From assembly GCA_023449855.1 (NCBI GenBank), contig JAEXHR010000311.1:1-42774 (forward strand): DNA of 42,774 nt. Direction: 5' to 3'. Below are positions 10,691-19,192 of the stretch, one piece after another. The DNA is from Pseudomonadota bacterium. GTDB lineage: Bacteria; Pseudomonadota; Alphaproteobacteria; Rhizobiales; Xanthobacteraceae. The translations under genes and the position numbers were made by a program. The notes beneath the pieces are model-generated. The model did not search any database and was not told the DNA's origin. It saw only the letters and a list, made by a program, of their open reading frames with translations. Position 1 is the first letter of the stretch. Each line of letters opens with the position of its first letter.

Positions 10691-11542
10691 ATGTCGAAAC
10701 TGCCCCCCGCCCCGCCGTCCCTGAACGAGCTTCGCCAGGAGATCGACAGCATCGACGAGCAGGTGCATCGCCTGCTGATGTCGCGCGGCGACATCATCGA
10801 CCGGCTGATCTCGGTGAAGCAGACCCAGGAGGTCGGATCGGCCTTCCGCCCGGCCCGCGAGGCCGACATGATGCGCCGGCTGGTGCAGCGCCACCGCGGC
10901 ATCCTGCCCATCGATACCGTCGAGGGCATCTGGCGCGTCATCATCTCCACCTTCACCTATGTGCAGGCGCCGTTCTCGCTGCATGCGGATCTGTCGCTCG
11001 GCGAGAGCGCCATGCGCGATTCCGCCCGGTTCCATTTCGGCTTCACGGTGCCGTACATCGCGCATTTCAGCGCCGCCGCCGCCGTGGAGGCCGTGGCCAA
11101 ATCCAAGGGCGACCTCGCGCTGGTCTCGGCCACCTCCGGCCAGACCCCGTGGTGGCATGAACTCGAAGCCGAGGGCGTGCCGAAGATCATCGCCCGCCTG
11201 CCTTTCATCGAGCGCGCCGACCATCCGGCCGCGCTGCCTGTCTTCGTGGTCTCGCGCGTCGCCGACAGCGCCATGGTGACCGAGGTGGAATGCTGGAGCG
11301 TCCGCGTTTCCGGCTGGAACGCCGAGATCGCCCGCGCGCTGGCGCCGCTGGCCGATGTGGTGGTGGTGCCCGATACCGCCTTCGACGGTGCCTCGCTGCT
11401 GGTCTCCATCAGCGCGCCCTCGTCCTTCGATGGCATCAAGGCTGCCCTGATCGCAGCGGGGGCCTCGGTGCGGTCCTCCGCCCTCGTCGGCAGCCACGCA
11501 ACCCGTTATACGGTGCCCGCAGACGGCGCGCCGAACGCCTGA
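10691..11542 (+). CDS. Chorismate mutase (AroQ type) with a dehydratase-like C-terminal part
   Basis: 283 residues. Residues about 8-95 form an all-helical AroQ domain (LNELRQEIDSIDEQVHRLL, then DIIDRLISVKQ and RPAREADMMRRL), which converts chorismate to prephenate in the cytoplasm. The remaining 190 residues have the layout of the prephenate dehydratase lobe, but I do not find its GPxGTFS start motif or the TRF catalytic motif, so dehydration of prephenate is doubtful. AAGG lies about ten bases before the ATG. It heads an operon with hisC (28-bp gap) and the dehydrogenase gene, consistent with tyrosine/phenylalanine synthesis. It is divergent from metX. Confidence 0.85.
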   Translation: MSKLPPAPPSLNELRQEIDSIDEQVHRLLMSRGDIIDRLISVKQTQEVGSAFRPAREADMMRRLVQRHRGILPIDTVEGIWRVIISTFTYVQAPFSLHADLSLGESAMRDSARFHFGFTVPYIAHFSAAAAVEAVAKSKGDLALVSATSGQTPWWHELEAEGVPKIIARLPFIERADHPAALPVFVVSRVADSAMVTEVECWSVRVSGWNAEIARALAPLADVVVVPDTAFDGASLLVSISAPSSFDGIKAALIAAGASVRSSALVGSHATRYTVPADGAPNA

Positions 11543-11570
11543 CCTTTTCCAGACTATCCGGAGCTACAAG

Positions 11571-12671
11571 ATGTCCCGCCCCGTGCCGAAAGCCGGCATT
11601 CTCGATATTGCGCCCTACACGCCGGGCAAGACCCCCGTGCCGGAAGCCGGCCGCAAGGTGTTCAAGCTGTCGGCCAATGAGACGCCGTTCGGTCCCTCGC
11701 CCCATGCGAAGGAAGCCTTCGCCCGCGTCGGCACGCATCTCGAGGATTATCCGGAAGGCACGTCCAAGGTTCTGCGCGAGGCTATCGGCAAGCGCTACGG
11801 CCTCGATCCCGATCGCATCATCTGCGGCGCCGGTTCGGACGAGATCCTGAACCTGATCGCGCATGTCTATCTCGGCCCCGGCGACGAGGCGATCCACACC
11901 CAATACGGCTTCCTGGTCTATCCCATCGCCACCATGGGCAATGGCGCGACCAATGTCGTCGCCAGGGAAATCGACTTCACGTGCAACGTGGACGAGATCC
12001 TGAAAGTGGTGACCCCGAAGACGAAAGTCGTCTGGCTGGCAAACCCGAACAATCCGACCGGCAGCTATCTGCCCTATGCGGAAGTGAAGCGCCTGCGTTC
12101 GTCGCTGCCGGATCACGTATTGCTCGTGCTCGACGCCGCCTATGCCGACTATGTCGAGAAGCTCGACTATGAGAGCGGCTTCGAACTCGCCCAGACCACC
12201 GAGAACACCGTGGTCTGCTACACCTTCTCCAAGGTGCACGGCCTCGCCGCGCTGCGTATCGGCTGGATGTTCGGCCCCGCGCACATCGTGGATGCGATGA
12301 ACCGCGTGCGCGGTCCGTTCAACGTGTCGGCCCCGGCGATGCTCGCCGCCGTCGCTGCGATCGAGGACACCAATCACGTCCAGATGTCGCACGACTTCAC
12401 GGTGAAGTGGCGCGCGATCCTGACCGAGGAAATCACCAAGCTCGGCCTCAAGGTGACGCCGAGCGTGGCGAATTTCCTGCTGATCCATTTCCCGACCACG
12501 CCTGGCAAGACGGCGGCCGAGGCCGATGCCTTCCTGACCAAGCGCGGCCTCGTGCTGCGTGCGGTCGCGAGCTACGGCCTGCACGAGCAGTTGCGCATGA
12601 CGCTCGGCACCGAGGAAGCCAACGAACTCGTCCTTGCCGCCTTGCGCGAATTCATGCTGCGCAATGACTGA
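11571..12671 (+). CDS. hisC: Histidinol-phosphate / aromatic aminotransferase (HisC family)
   Basis: 366 residues, a fold-type I PLP aminotransferase. Recognisable parts are KLSANETPFGPSP near the N-terminus, NPNNPTGSY in the cofactor region, and the Schiff-base lysine K221 in YTFSKVHGLAALRIG. GGAG lies seven bases before the ATG. HisC proteins transaminate histidinol phosphate, but HisC2 paralogues placed between chorismate mutase and prephenate dehydrogenase often act on aromatic keto acids or prephenate. The surroundings suggest that role here. The last 8 bases overlap the next gene. Confidence 0.92.
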   Translation: MSRPVPKAGILDIAPYTPGKTPVPEAGRKVFKLSANETPFGPSPHAKEAFARVGTHLEDYPEGTSKVLREAIGKRYGLDPDRIICGAGSDEILNLIAHVYLGPGDEAIHTQYGFLVYPIATMGNGATNVVAREIDFTCNVDEILKVVTPKTKVVWLANPNNPTGSYLPYAEVKRLRSSLPDHVLLVLDAAYADYVEKLDYESGFELAQTTENTVVCYTFSKVHGLAALRIGWMFGPAHIVDAMNRVRGPFNVSAPAMLAAVAAIEDTNHVQMSHDFTVKWRAILTEEITKLGLKVTPSVANFLLIHFPTTPGKTAAEADAFLTKRGLVLRAVASYGLHEQLRMTLGTEEANELVLAALREFMLRND

Positions 12672-13608
12672 CGCCCCGCTCTTTCCACGCATCACGCTGA
12701 TCGGCCTCGGCCTGATCGGCTCGTCGCTGGCGCGCGGCATCCAGCAGCTCGGCCTCGCCGGCGAACTCGTCGCCACCGACGCGTCGCCGGAGGTGCGCGC
12801 GCGTGCCGCCGAGATCAAACTCGCGGATCGCATCGCCGACGACAATGCGTCGGCAGTGCGGGATTCCGACCTGATCATCTCCTGCGTCCCCGTCGGCCGC
12901 GCCAGCGATGTCGCGCAAAGCATTGCACCGCATCTGAAGCCGGGCGCCATCATCTCCGATGTCGGCTCGGTGAAGGCCTCGGTGCTGTCGGCGATGTCCG
13001 AGCATCTGCCGGACAATGTGCATTTCATTCCCGCGCATCCGGTGGCCGGCACCGAAAATTCCGGTCCGGACTCTGGCTTCGCCGAACTGTTCATGAACCG
13101 CTGGTGCATCCTCACGCCGCCGGACGGCGCGGATCCTGCAGCGGTCGAAAAACTCTCGGCGCTGTGGTCCGCGCTCGGCGCCAATGTCGAGATCATGGGC
13201 GCCGCGCATCATGACCTCGTGCTCGCGGTGACGAGCCACCTGCCGCATCTCATCGCCTACACAATCGTAGGCACGGCCGACGAGCTGGAAGATGTCACTC
13301 GTTCGGAAGTGCTGAAGTTCTCTGCCGGCGGTTTCCGCGACTTCACCCGAATCGCCGCCTCCGATCCCACCATGTGGCGTGACGTGTTCCTGACCAATAA
13401 GGACGCGGTGCTGGAAATGCTCGGCGCATTCCAGGAAGACCTGTCGAAGCTCACCCGTGCGATCAGGCGAGGCGATGGCGACACGCTGTTCGAGCATTTC
13501 ACGCGGACGCGTGCGATCCGCAGAGGGATCGTGAATCTCGGCCAGGATGAAGCGGCAGCGGACTTCGGCCGCAAGCATGCGGCGTTGAAGAAGAAGACGG
13601 AGACCTAA
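12664..13608 (+). CDS. Prephenate/arogenate dehydrogenase family protein
   Basis: 314 residues from the ATG at 12664, which overlaps hisC by 8 bases. An open frame runs 30 bases further upstream, but the family begins with PRITLIGLGLIGSSLARG. The NAD(P) loop GLGLIG is at 14-19, and HPVAGTENSGP carries the catalytic His region of TyrA. It oxidatively decarboxylates prephenate or arogenate on the way to tyrosine. There is no fused chorismate mutase, consistent with the separate mutase two genes upstream. A dispersed palindrome begins 4 bp after the stop. Confidence 0.93.
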   Translation: MTDAPLFPRITLIGLGLIGSSLARGIQQLGLAGELVATDASPEVRARAAEIKLADRIADDNASAVRDSDLIISCVPVGRASDVAQSIAPHLKPGAIISDVGSVKASVLSAMSEHLPDNVHFIPAHPVAGTENSGPDSGFAELFMNRWCILTPPDGADPAAVEKLSALWSALGANVEIMGAAHHDLVLAVTSHLPHLIAYTIVGTADELEDVTRSEVLKFSAGGFRDFTRIAASDPTMWRDVFLTNKDAVLEMLGAFQEDLSKLTRAIRRGDGDTLFEHFTRTRAIRRGIVNLGQDEAAADFGRKHAALKKKTET

Positions 13609-13612
13609 CAGC

Positions 13613-13695
13613 CGTCATTGCGAGCGCAGCGAAGCAATCCAGTTCTTACTTGTAGCTTTCTGGATTGCTTCGTCGCTACGCTCCTCGCAATGACG
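13613..13695. repeat. Long palindromic repeat, CGTCATTGCGAGCG family
   Basis: CGTCATTGCGAGCG... GAAGCAATCCAG (13613-13642) is mirrored by CTGGATTGCTTCG... CTCCTCGCAATGACG (13660-13695), with a short unpaired centre. It fills the gap between two convergent genes. The arms resemble a dispersed repeat common in Bradyrhizobium-type genomes. It probably folds into a long stem in both transcripts and can act as a bidirectional terminator. Confidence 0.8.
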
Positions 13696-13713
13696 AAGGA
13701 GAGCGGCCCGCTC

Positions 13714-14904
13714 TCAAAACAACGGCGGAATCTGCGCCACCCGCAGCGGGCCGAAGAACACCGCACCGTCGACGAATTTCAGCGGGAACGAACGCGCCGG
13801 CCTGCCTTCCAGCGTCGCCGCGGTGCCGATGGAATTGACGCCCGCCGCCAGCCCCGCCCCCGCATTCTTGCGCGCGAAATTGCCAAGGCCCGGAATCGCG
13901 CGATCCAGCGCACCCAGAATATTGTTCACGTCCTGCGACTTCAGGCCCGGCGCCAGGCGATCCAGCGTTTCCTGCGGCACGCCGATCTCCAGCAACTTGT
14001 CGATGCCCAGCGCATTCACCGCCTTGTCGAGCCCGGTCACCGTCATCTGCAATTCGCCATCGAGATTGCCCGCGGCCGTGATGCCCAGCGAGCCTGTCGC
14101 CAGCGAGATGATATCGCCCTGCTGCACGCGCGACTGCGTGATCTCCAGCCGGCCGCCCGCCGCCTGGATCTCGCGAAACCGCTGCGGCCACGGCTTTGGC
14201 GTGAGATCGCTGAGGCCGGAAATCTGCGCGCGGATATCCGTATCGAAGGGCGCGGCGAGCAGCGGATGCACGTCAGAAATGGTGCCGCTGGTGATGCGCA
14301 GGGCGGTTTCGATCACCGGCTTCTCCGGTGTCGATGTCGGCGCTGTCCTGCCGTTGAGCACCACGCGCTTGGCGCGCACCGCCGGCGCCGAGGCAGCGCC
14401 GACAAAGCGATCGAGCGAGAGGTCGTCGAAGACGAGATCGCCGCTGTCGGGCGTGCCCGGCAGGCCGGTGATGCTGCTGCGGGCATTGCTCCAGGCCATG
14501 GCCATCCAGGGCTGGCCCTGCTGCGAAATCACCGCTGGCGCCTTGAATTCGGCGATCAGAAGACGCGGCGTATAGATCTGCGCGACGACGAGAATCTCGC
14601 CGAGCTTTGCCGTCACCGGAATCTGCGTGACGCTCTGCGTCGCGGTCTGCGCCTGCAGCGCGACACTGACGCCGTCGCAACGCACTTCAAGCCGGAACGG
14701 GAAACCCGACACCGAACGGTTGGCGCAGTCATATTTGCGGCCGGCCGCAGCTTCCCGCGCCTGCCACAGCGCAACATTCTCATCGATCTTGGACGCCGCA
14801 AAGAACCAGAACCCGGTCCATGCCGCCGCGAGAACGACGACGAGGCCGGGCATCACGAAAACCGGCCAGAGGCGGCGACGGCGGGGCTGAAGAATGTCTG
14901 ACAT
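13714..14904 (-). CDS. DUF2125 domain-containing protein
   Basis: 396 residues from the ATG at 14904, giving MSDILQPRRRRLW and then one membrane segment (PVFVMPGLVVVLAAAWTGFWFFAA). The rest is predicted to be periplasmic and includes CANRSVSGFPFRLEVRCDGVSV, the typical DUF2125 opening with two Cys. DUF2125 is an alphaproteobacterial family of unknown function. A longer frame to 15012 exists but would crowd the divergent ChaC-like gene. No functional partner is evident. Confidence 0.85.
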   Translation of the reverse strand: MSDILQPRRRRLWPVFVMPGLVVVLAAAWTGFWFFAASKIDENVALWQAREAAAGRKYDCANRSVSGFPFRLEVRCDGVSVALQAQTATQSVTQIPVTAKLGEILVVAQIYTPRLLIAEFKAPAVISQQGQPWMAMAWSNARSSITGLPGTPDSGDLVFDDLSLDRFVGAASAPAVRAKRVVLNGRTAPTSTPEKPVIETALRITSGTISDVHPLLAAPFDTDIRAQISGLSDLTPKPWPQRFREIQAAGGRLEITQSRVQQGDIISLATGSLGITAAGNLDGELQMTVTGLDKAVNALGIDKLLEIGVPQETLDRLAPGLKSQDVNNILGALDRAIPGLGNFARKNAGAGLAAGVNSIGTAATLEGRPARSFPLKFVDGAVFFGPLRVAQIPPLF

Positions 14905-15041
14905 GACGGACCCTAGAGCGCAGGAATTTGTCGAAACGGCGGTTGCGACACCCCTTCGCACGATCGACTGATTTCTGCCAGTGCGCCACGCAATGACGAC
15001 GCTTGGTTCCACGTCACGTCATCATATGCTAGTGCGGCAAC

Positions 15042-15605
15042 ATGACCCCTCTGAGCTCGCCTGCGCCTGTTTCCGATCATGACCTCTGGGTGTTCGGCTA
15101 TGGCTCGCTGATGTGGCGGCCCGGCTTCGATTTTATCGAGCAGATGCCGGCCCGCCTGATCGGCGAACATCGCGCCCTCTGTGTCTATTCCTTCGACCAT
15201 CGCGGCACGCCGGAAAAACCCGGCCTCGTGCTCGGCCTAGACCGCGGCGGCGCCTGCCGCGGCATCGCCTTCCGCGTCGAAGCCGGCAAGCGCGATGCGA
15301 CCATCGCCTATCTGCGCGAGCGCGAGCAGACCACGGGCGTCTATCGCGAGGTGATGCGGTCGGTCTGGCTCGACGACGACGCGCGCTCGCGCGTCAGCGC
15401 GCTGACCTATGTGGCCGATCGCAGCCATGTGCAGTATGCGGGCCGGTTGTCACTGCCCGAACAGCTCCGCTGCGTGCGGCAGGGCCACGGCCGGTCCGGC
15501 AACAACCGCGACTATGTGCTTTCGACGGTGAAATCGATCGAGGCGCAGGGATTCAAGGATGCACAGCTGCACAGGCTGGCGATGATGCTGCATGCCGAGC
15601 CGTAG
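15042..15605 (+). CDS. Gamma-glutamylcyclotransferase, ChaC family
   Basis: 187 residues. The family glycine-rich loop YGSL is at 20-23 (VFGYGSLMW), followed by RALCVYSFDHRGTPEKPG and a Glu-containing EREQTTGVYREV segment that holds the likely acid/base Glu. ChaC enzymes release 5-oxoproline from glutathione, so this protein probably takes part in glutathione turnover in the cytoplasm. Its TAG stop is formed by the left arm of the palindrome at 15602-15708. A gamma-glutamyltransferase is also encoded at the right end of the window, but far away. Confidence 0.9.
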   Translation: MTPLSSPAPVSDHDLWVFGYGSLMWRPGFDFIEQMPARLIGEHRALCVYSFDHRGTPEKPGLVLGLDRGGACRGIAFRVEAGKRDATIAYLREREQTTGVYREVMRSVWLDDDARSRVSALTYVADRSHVQYAGRLSLPEQLRCVRQGHGRSGNNRDYVLSTVKSIEAQGFKDAQLHRLAMMLHAEP

Positions 15606-15708
15606 GATGGGTTGAGCGCAGCGAAAACCCATGCTGACCGTCGTCGTGGCAAACTCCGCCGATGGGTTATCGCTCCGGCGCTGCGCGCCTCCGCTCAACC
15701 CATCCTAC
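15602..15708. repeat. Palindromic intergenic repeat, GTAGGATGGGTTGAGC family
   Basis: A perfect 16-bp inverted repeat (15602-15617 against 15693-15708) with partly complementary inner segments (GCAGCGAAAACCCAT and ATGGGTTATCGCT). The arms supply the TAG stop of the ChaC-like gene on the plus strand and the TAG stop of the acyltransferase gene on the minus strand. It is probably a dispersed repeat and bidirectional transcript end. Confidence 0.8.
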
Positions 15709-16475
15709 TTCTTCACCGCCACATCCGGCACGCGCCCAAAAATCTCCGCCTGCTCCGCGCGCGCTTCCGCCACCAGCCGCTCCGTCGCGGTCTCGATCTT
15801 CTCGCGGATCACCGCGATAAATTCCTCGCGTTGCAGTCCCGGCGGCAGCGGCGGCATGAACTCGACCACCAGTGTGCCGGGATAGCGCAGGAAGGTGCGG
15901 CGCGGCCAGAACAGGCCGGAATTCAGCGCCACCGGCAGACATGGCACATGGCACAACGCGTAGATCTGCGCGACGCCGCTCTTGTAATCGGGCGGGGCGC
16001 CAACGGGACGGCGCGTGCCTTCGGGAAAGATGATGAGCTGGCGGCCCTTCTGCACCTCGCTCCTGGCACGCTTGGCCATGTCCATCAGTGCGCGCACGCC
16101 GCCGGCGCGATTGACGTCGATCATGTCCGCCAAACGCAGATACCAGCCGAAAAACGGAATGCGGCCGAGCTCGCGCTTGTAGATGAACAGCGGCGAATCG
16201 AAGAACGGCAGCAGCGCAAACGTCTCCCACATGGACTGATGCTTGGCGGCGACCACCAAAGCCCCCGCAGGAATGTGCTCAGCGCCGCGCACCTCGAACT
16301 TCACGCCGCAGATCCAGCGCAGCAGCACCACGCTCTGCCGCGACCAGGTCTTGGCGATGAACAGGATGGCCCGCGGCGGCATCAGGAAGGTCGGGATCGC
16401 GACCAGGATCCAGAAGATCAGCAGCGCGTAGAACAGCACCTGATAGATCAGCGAACGCAAAAATATCGATGTCAT
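15705..16475 (-). CDS. 1-acyl-sn-glycerol-3-phosphate acyltransferase (PlsC family)
   Basis: 256 residues. An N-terminal membrane segment (YALLIFWILVAIPTFLM) anchors it in the inner membrane. Block I reads H79-QSMW-E84, so the usual HxxxxD is HxxxxE. Block III FPEGTR is at 150-155. PlsC transfers a second acyl chain to lysophosphatidate in phospholipid synthesis; membership of an ornithine-lipid or other acyltransferase subgroup cannot be excluded. The gene starts 15 bp after the YdcF-like gene and is probably cotranscribed with it. Confidence 0.88.
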   Translation of the reverse strand: MTSIFLRSLIYQVLFYALLIFWILVAIPTFLMPPRAILFIAKTWSRQSVVLLRWICGVKFEVRGAEHIPAGALVVAAKHQSMWETFALLPFFDSPLFIYKRELGRIPFFGWYLRLADMIDVNRAGGVRALMDMAKRARSEVQKGRQLIIFPEGTRRPVGAPPDYKSGVAQIYALCHVPCLPVALNSGLFWPRRTFLRYPGTLVVEFMPPLPPGLQREEFIAVIREKIETATERLVAEARAEQAEIFGRVPDVAVKK

Positions 16476-16490
16476 GAAAAGTCGCTTCGA

Positions 16491-17219
16491 TCAGTTGGCT
16501 GCGGCAGTCGCCGGCTTGCGCACCGCCTCGGAGGACGGTTCGCCGCTGTCCGGCATCAGATCGATGCCGATATCGGCGAGGCGCGCGCGCAGCTCGGCGG
16601 CGAGGTATTTGACATATTCCGATAACAGCAAACGCAGCGTGGTGCCACTGGTCCACCACGCCTCATCGCGCCAGCGGTCGCCGATCACCGAAAACGGGAT
16701 CAGCTCCACATCCGGCAATTCATGCGACAGTTCCACCAGCGCCCGCGGCATGTGATAGTTCGACGTCACCACGATGAGCGAACGGAACCCCTGCTTGCGC
16801 GCCCAGCGCCGCGTCTCCACCGCATTGCTGCGCGTATCGGTGGCGCTGCGATCGAGATCGACGCAGCAGGCCAGCAGGCGCTGATCGTTGTCCGGCAGCG
16901 AGCGCCGGATATTGCCGATACCATTGGTGGGATGCACGCCGGAAATCAGGAGCCGCTTGCCGAAGCCACTGGCGAGCAGATCCAGCGCATCGGCCACGCG
17001 GGACGAGCCGCCGGTGAGCACCACGATGCCATCGGCCTTGGTGGAGGGCGTGACGTCGCCGTTGCGGAGCTGCGACAGGAAAGCGACGAAACCGACGATA
17101 CCGGCCATGAAGGAAACAGCCACGGCGCCGACGATCGCCGCGCGGATCAGGCGCCGCCTGGGAGGCGGCGGTCGCGCGGGCGCGTCCTCGGTCTGGTTCT
17201 GGTCGTCCAACAAAGTCAT
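16491..17219 (-). CDS. YdcF/SanA-like DUF218 membrane protein
   Basis: 242 residues from the ATG at 17219. A Pro/Arg-rich tail is followed by one membrane segment (AAIVGAVAVSFMAGIVGFVAFL) and a DUF218 domain with GIVVLTGGSSRVADAL, LISGVHP, DTRSNAVET and VVTSNYHMPRA. DUF218 proteins are linked to envelope integrity, and the E. coli founders to vancomycin sensitivity, but no enzymatic activity is established. It lies between ftsEX and plsC on the same strand. The open frame continues upstream to 17336, but that part overlaps a palindromic repeat and is not coding. Confidence 0.85.
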   Translation of the reverse strand: MTLLDDQNQTEDAPARPPPPRRRLIRAAIVGAVAVSFMAGIVGFVAFLSQLRNGDVTPSTKADGIVVLTGGSSRVADALDLLASGFGKRLLISGVHPTNGIGNIRRSLPDNDQRLLACCVDLDRSATDTRSNAVETRRWARKQGFRSLIVVTSNYHMPRALVELSHELPDVELIPFSVIGDRWRDEAWWTSGTTLRLLLSEYVKYLAAELRARLADIGIDLMPDSGEPSSEAVRKPATAAAN

Positions 17220-17279
17220 GGCTGTGGTGCGCGGCGTTGTCGCCGCAATTTTAGAGCAATTTCGTCCTCGATTGTAACA

Positions 17280-17402
17280 TGTCCCGGACGCGGTGCAGCG
17301 CCCTTGCGCTCCTCCGCAGAGCCGGGACCGTTCCAAGCTCCAGCGGTTTTGGCGGTCCCGGCTCTGCGAAGCGGCACTTCGCGCCGCATCGCGTCCGGGA
17401 CA
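17280..17402. repeat. Palindromic intergenic repeat, TGTCCCGGACGCG family
   Basis: A perfect 13-bp outer stem (17280-17292 against 17390-17402). A second inner inverted repeat GCAGAGCCGGGACCG matches CGGTCCCGGCTCTGC. It sits 7 bp after the ftsX stop, between ftsX and the YdcF-like gene, which are on the same strand. It may end or weaken transcription from ftsEX into the downstream pair. Confidence 0.8.
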
Positions 17403-17408
17403 CGATAC

Positions 17409-18401
17409 TCAGTCGATATCATTGAGCGTCGCAAACAGTGTCCGGCGCGAGGCGGCGGCGGTGATGGCCGCGATCACCAGTGCCTGCGCCGCCAGGATGA
17501 GATAGCCGGACGGGCGCAGCGAGAAGGTGCCGAGCAGCGCCGCGAACTGATCGCCCACCGGCGTGCCCGAGAACCAGCTCGCGATGGACTCGGAAAAGCC
17601 GAACATCAGCATCGCGATGCCGCCGCCGATCACGCCGCCCTGCAGGCCAAGCCGCAGGAAGTGGCGGAAGAAGCGATTGGCGATGTAGCGATCGCCGGCA
17701 CCGACGAAATGCAGCACCTCGACGATCGGCTTGTTCGCCGCCATGGCGCCGCGGGTCGCGAACGACACCGAGATGATGGTGGCGACGATGACGAGTGCAA
17801 GGATGCCAAGCCCGGCAAGCACCACCGCCGACGTCATGGAGCGCATCCGCTCGACCCAGGCGCGGTGATCATCCACGCTCGCAGTCGGCGCGAATTGCGC
17901 GACCCGCGCCCGCAGGCCGACGATGTCGAGCGCCGTGCCCGGCGTCACGCGCGCCACGATGACGCGCGGCACCGGCAGCTCATCCAGCGACAAGCCGGTG
18001 CCGAGCCAGGGCTCCAGCAATTGCGCGGACTGCTCCTTGCTATAGGGCAGCACCTCCACGATGCCAGGCTGACCACGCACCGCGTCGGCTGCCGCCTGCG
18101 CGTCGCGGTCGAGATTGCGGCCGGCAACCGGCTTCACCTGGATGGTGATTTCGCTGGCGACCTCGGACTGCCATTCGGAGGCCGATGCGCTGATCAGCAG
18201 CACTGCGCCGGAGGTGATCGAAGCGAGGAACGTCATGATCGCCACCACGGCGACCAGCGCACGCCCGGCGATCTGGCCGCTCGGCACGATGGGCGACGCA
18301 TTGCGCGCCTTCGCCGGGACCTGCGGGCGTTCCTGCCCGAGATCCATCAGCGGTCCATGCTCGTCGCCGATCCTGCTCACGCCTCTAACCTGTTCAAGCA
18401 A
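17409..18401 (-). CDS. ftsX: Cell division protein FtsX
   Basis: 330 residues with the FtsX layout: a cytoplasmic N-terminus, a first membrane segment (GRALVAVVAIMTFLASITSGAVLL), a periplasmic domain, then three more membrane segments (about AVVLAGLGILALVIVATIISV, LGLQGGVIGGGIAML, LILAAQALVIAAITAAA). FtsX works with the FtsE ATPase to activate peptidoglycan hydrolases at the division site. It follows ftsE with a 3-bp gap. The TTG at 18401 and GTG at 18380 are both possible starts; neither has a convincing ribosome binding site, as expected for translational coupling. Confidence 0.93.
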   Translation of the reverse strand: MLEQVRGVSRIGDEHGPLMDLGQERPQVPAKARNASPIVPSGQIAGRALVAVVAIMTFLASITSGAVLLISASASEWQSEVASEITIQVKPVAGRNLDRDAQAAADAVRGQPGIVEVLPYSKEQSAQLLEPWLGTGLSLDELPVPRVIVARVTPGTALDIVGLRARVAQFAPTASVDDHRAWVERMRSMTSAVVLAGLGILALVIVATIISVSFATRGAMAANKPIVEVLHFVGAGDRYIANRFFRHFLRLGLQGGVIGGGIAMLMFGFSESIASWFSGTPVGDQFAALLGTFSLRPSGYLILAAQALVIAAITAAASRRTLFATLNDID

Positions 18402-18404
18402 AGC

Positions 18405-19064
18405 CTATTCATACATGTGCAGCCGGCCCTGATGCAGCACCATGCGGCGCGCATCATACTGGTCCATCAGGTTGATATCGTGGGTGGCAATGATCACCGC
18501 CGTGCCGGATTTGTTGAGTTCGATGAACAGCCGCAGCAGACGACGGCCGAGCGTCGGATCGACGTTGCCGGTCGGCTCGTCGGCGAGCAGCAATTGCGGC
18601 CGCGCGATCACCGCGCGGGCAATGGCGGCGCGCTGTTTCTCACCGCCCGACAGGATCGGCGGCAGCGCATCCATGCGCTCGCCGAGGCCGACCCATTTCA
18701 GCAGATCGATGACTTCGCGGCGATAGCTGGATTCGTCACGGCCCATCACCCGGAACGGCAGCGCGACATTCTCATAGGTGGTCATGTGATCGAGCAGGCG
18801 GAAATCCTGCAGCACGATGCCGATGCGTTTGCGCAGGTCGGCGATCTCGTCCTTTGCCAGCAGTGAAATGTCCTGGCCGAACAGATTGACGAGGCCGCGC
18901 GTCGGGCGCAGCGACAGGAACAGGAGGCGCAGCAACGACGTCTTGCCGGCGCCGGAGGGGCCGGTCAGGAATTGAAAGGAATGCGCGGGAATCTGGAAAT
19001 TCAGATCGCGCAGGATTTCCGGACCAAGCCCGTATCGCAGGCCTACATTTTCGAACCGGACCAC
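18405..19064 (-). CDS. ftsE: Cell division ATP-binding protein FtsE
   Basis: 219 residues, an ABC ATPase with Walker A GPSGAGKTS, signature LSGGEKQR and Walker B LLLADEPT, followed by the H-loop ATHD. The opening MVRFENVGLRYG and the short length match FtsE. It is paired with ftsX immediately downstream and powers conformational signalling across the membrane to cell-wall hydrolases. The M23 peptidase at the left end of the window belongs to a family that includes FtsEX effectors, but it is not linked to it. Confidence 0.96.
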   Translation of the reverse strand: MVRFENVGLRYGLGPEILRDLNFQIPAHSFQFLTGPSGAGKTSLLRLLFLSLRPTRGLVNLFGQDISLLAKDEIADLRKRIGIVLQDFRLLDHMTTYENVALPFRVMGRDESSYRREVIDLLKWVGLGERMDALPPILSGGEKQRAAIARAVIARPQLLLADEPTGNVDPTLGRRLLRLFIELNKSGTAVIIATHDINLMDQYDARRMVLHQGRLHMYE

Positions 19065-19192
19065 GTGCAGCTCCGTTCGACGGGTTCACTCAGCCTCAAG
19101 ATATCGGTCATTCGCTTGTGCGGCCGTTATGGTTTCCGATTCGTTAACGGTCGTCGCGTAGTTTACCGCACATGTCAGCGGCTCTCGGTACC

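Noticed and set aside
11436..13196. 586-codon minus-strand frame opposite hisC and the dehydrogenase
   Set aside because: It is antisense to two recognisable enzymes and carries no motif of its own.
13618..14901. 427-codon plus-strand frame opposite the DUF2125 gene
   Set aside because: It starts inside a dispersed palindrome, has an Arg/Ala-rich composition and no family.
16722..18866. 714-codon open frame on the plus strand opposite ftsX and the YdcF-like gene
   Set aside because: It crosses two real genes and a palindromic repeat, is rich in His, Arg and Asp as antisense frames are, and shows no domain.
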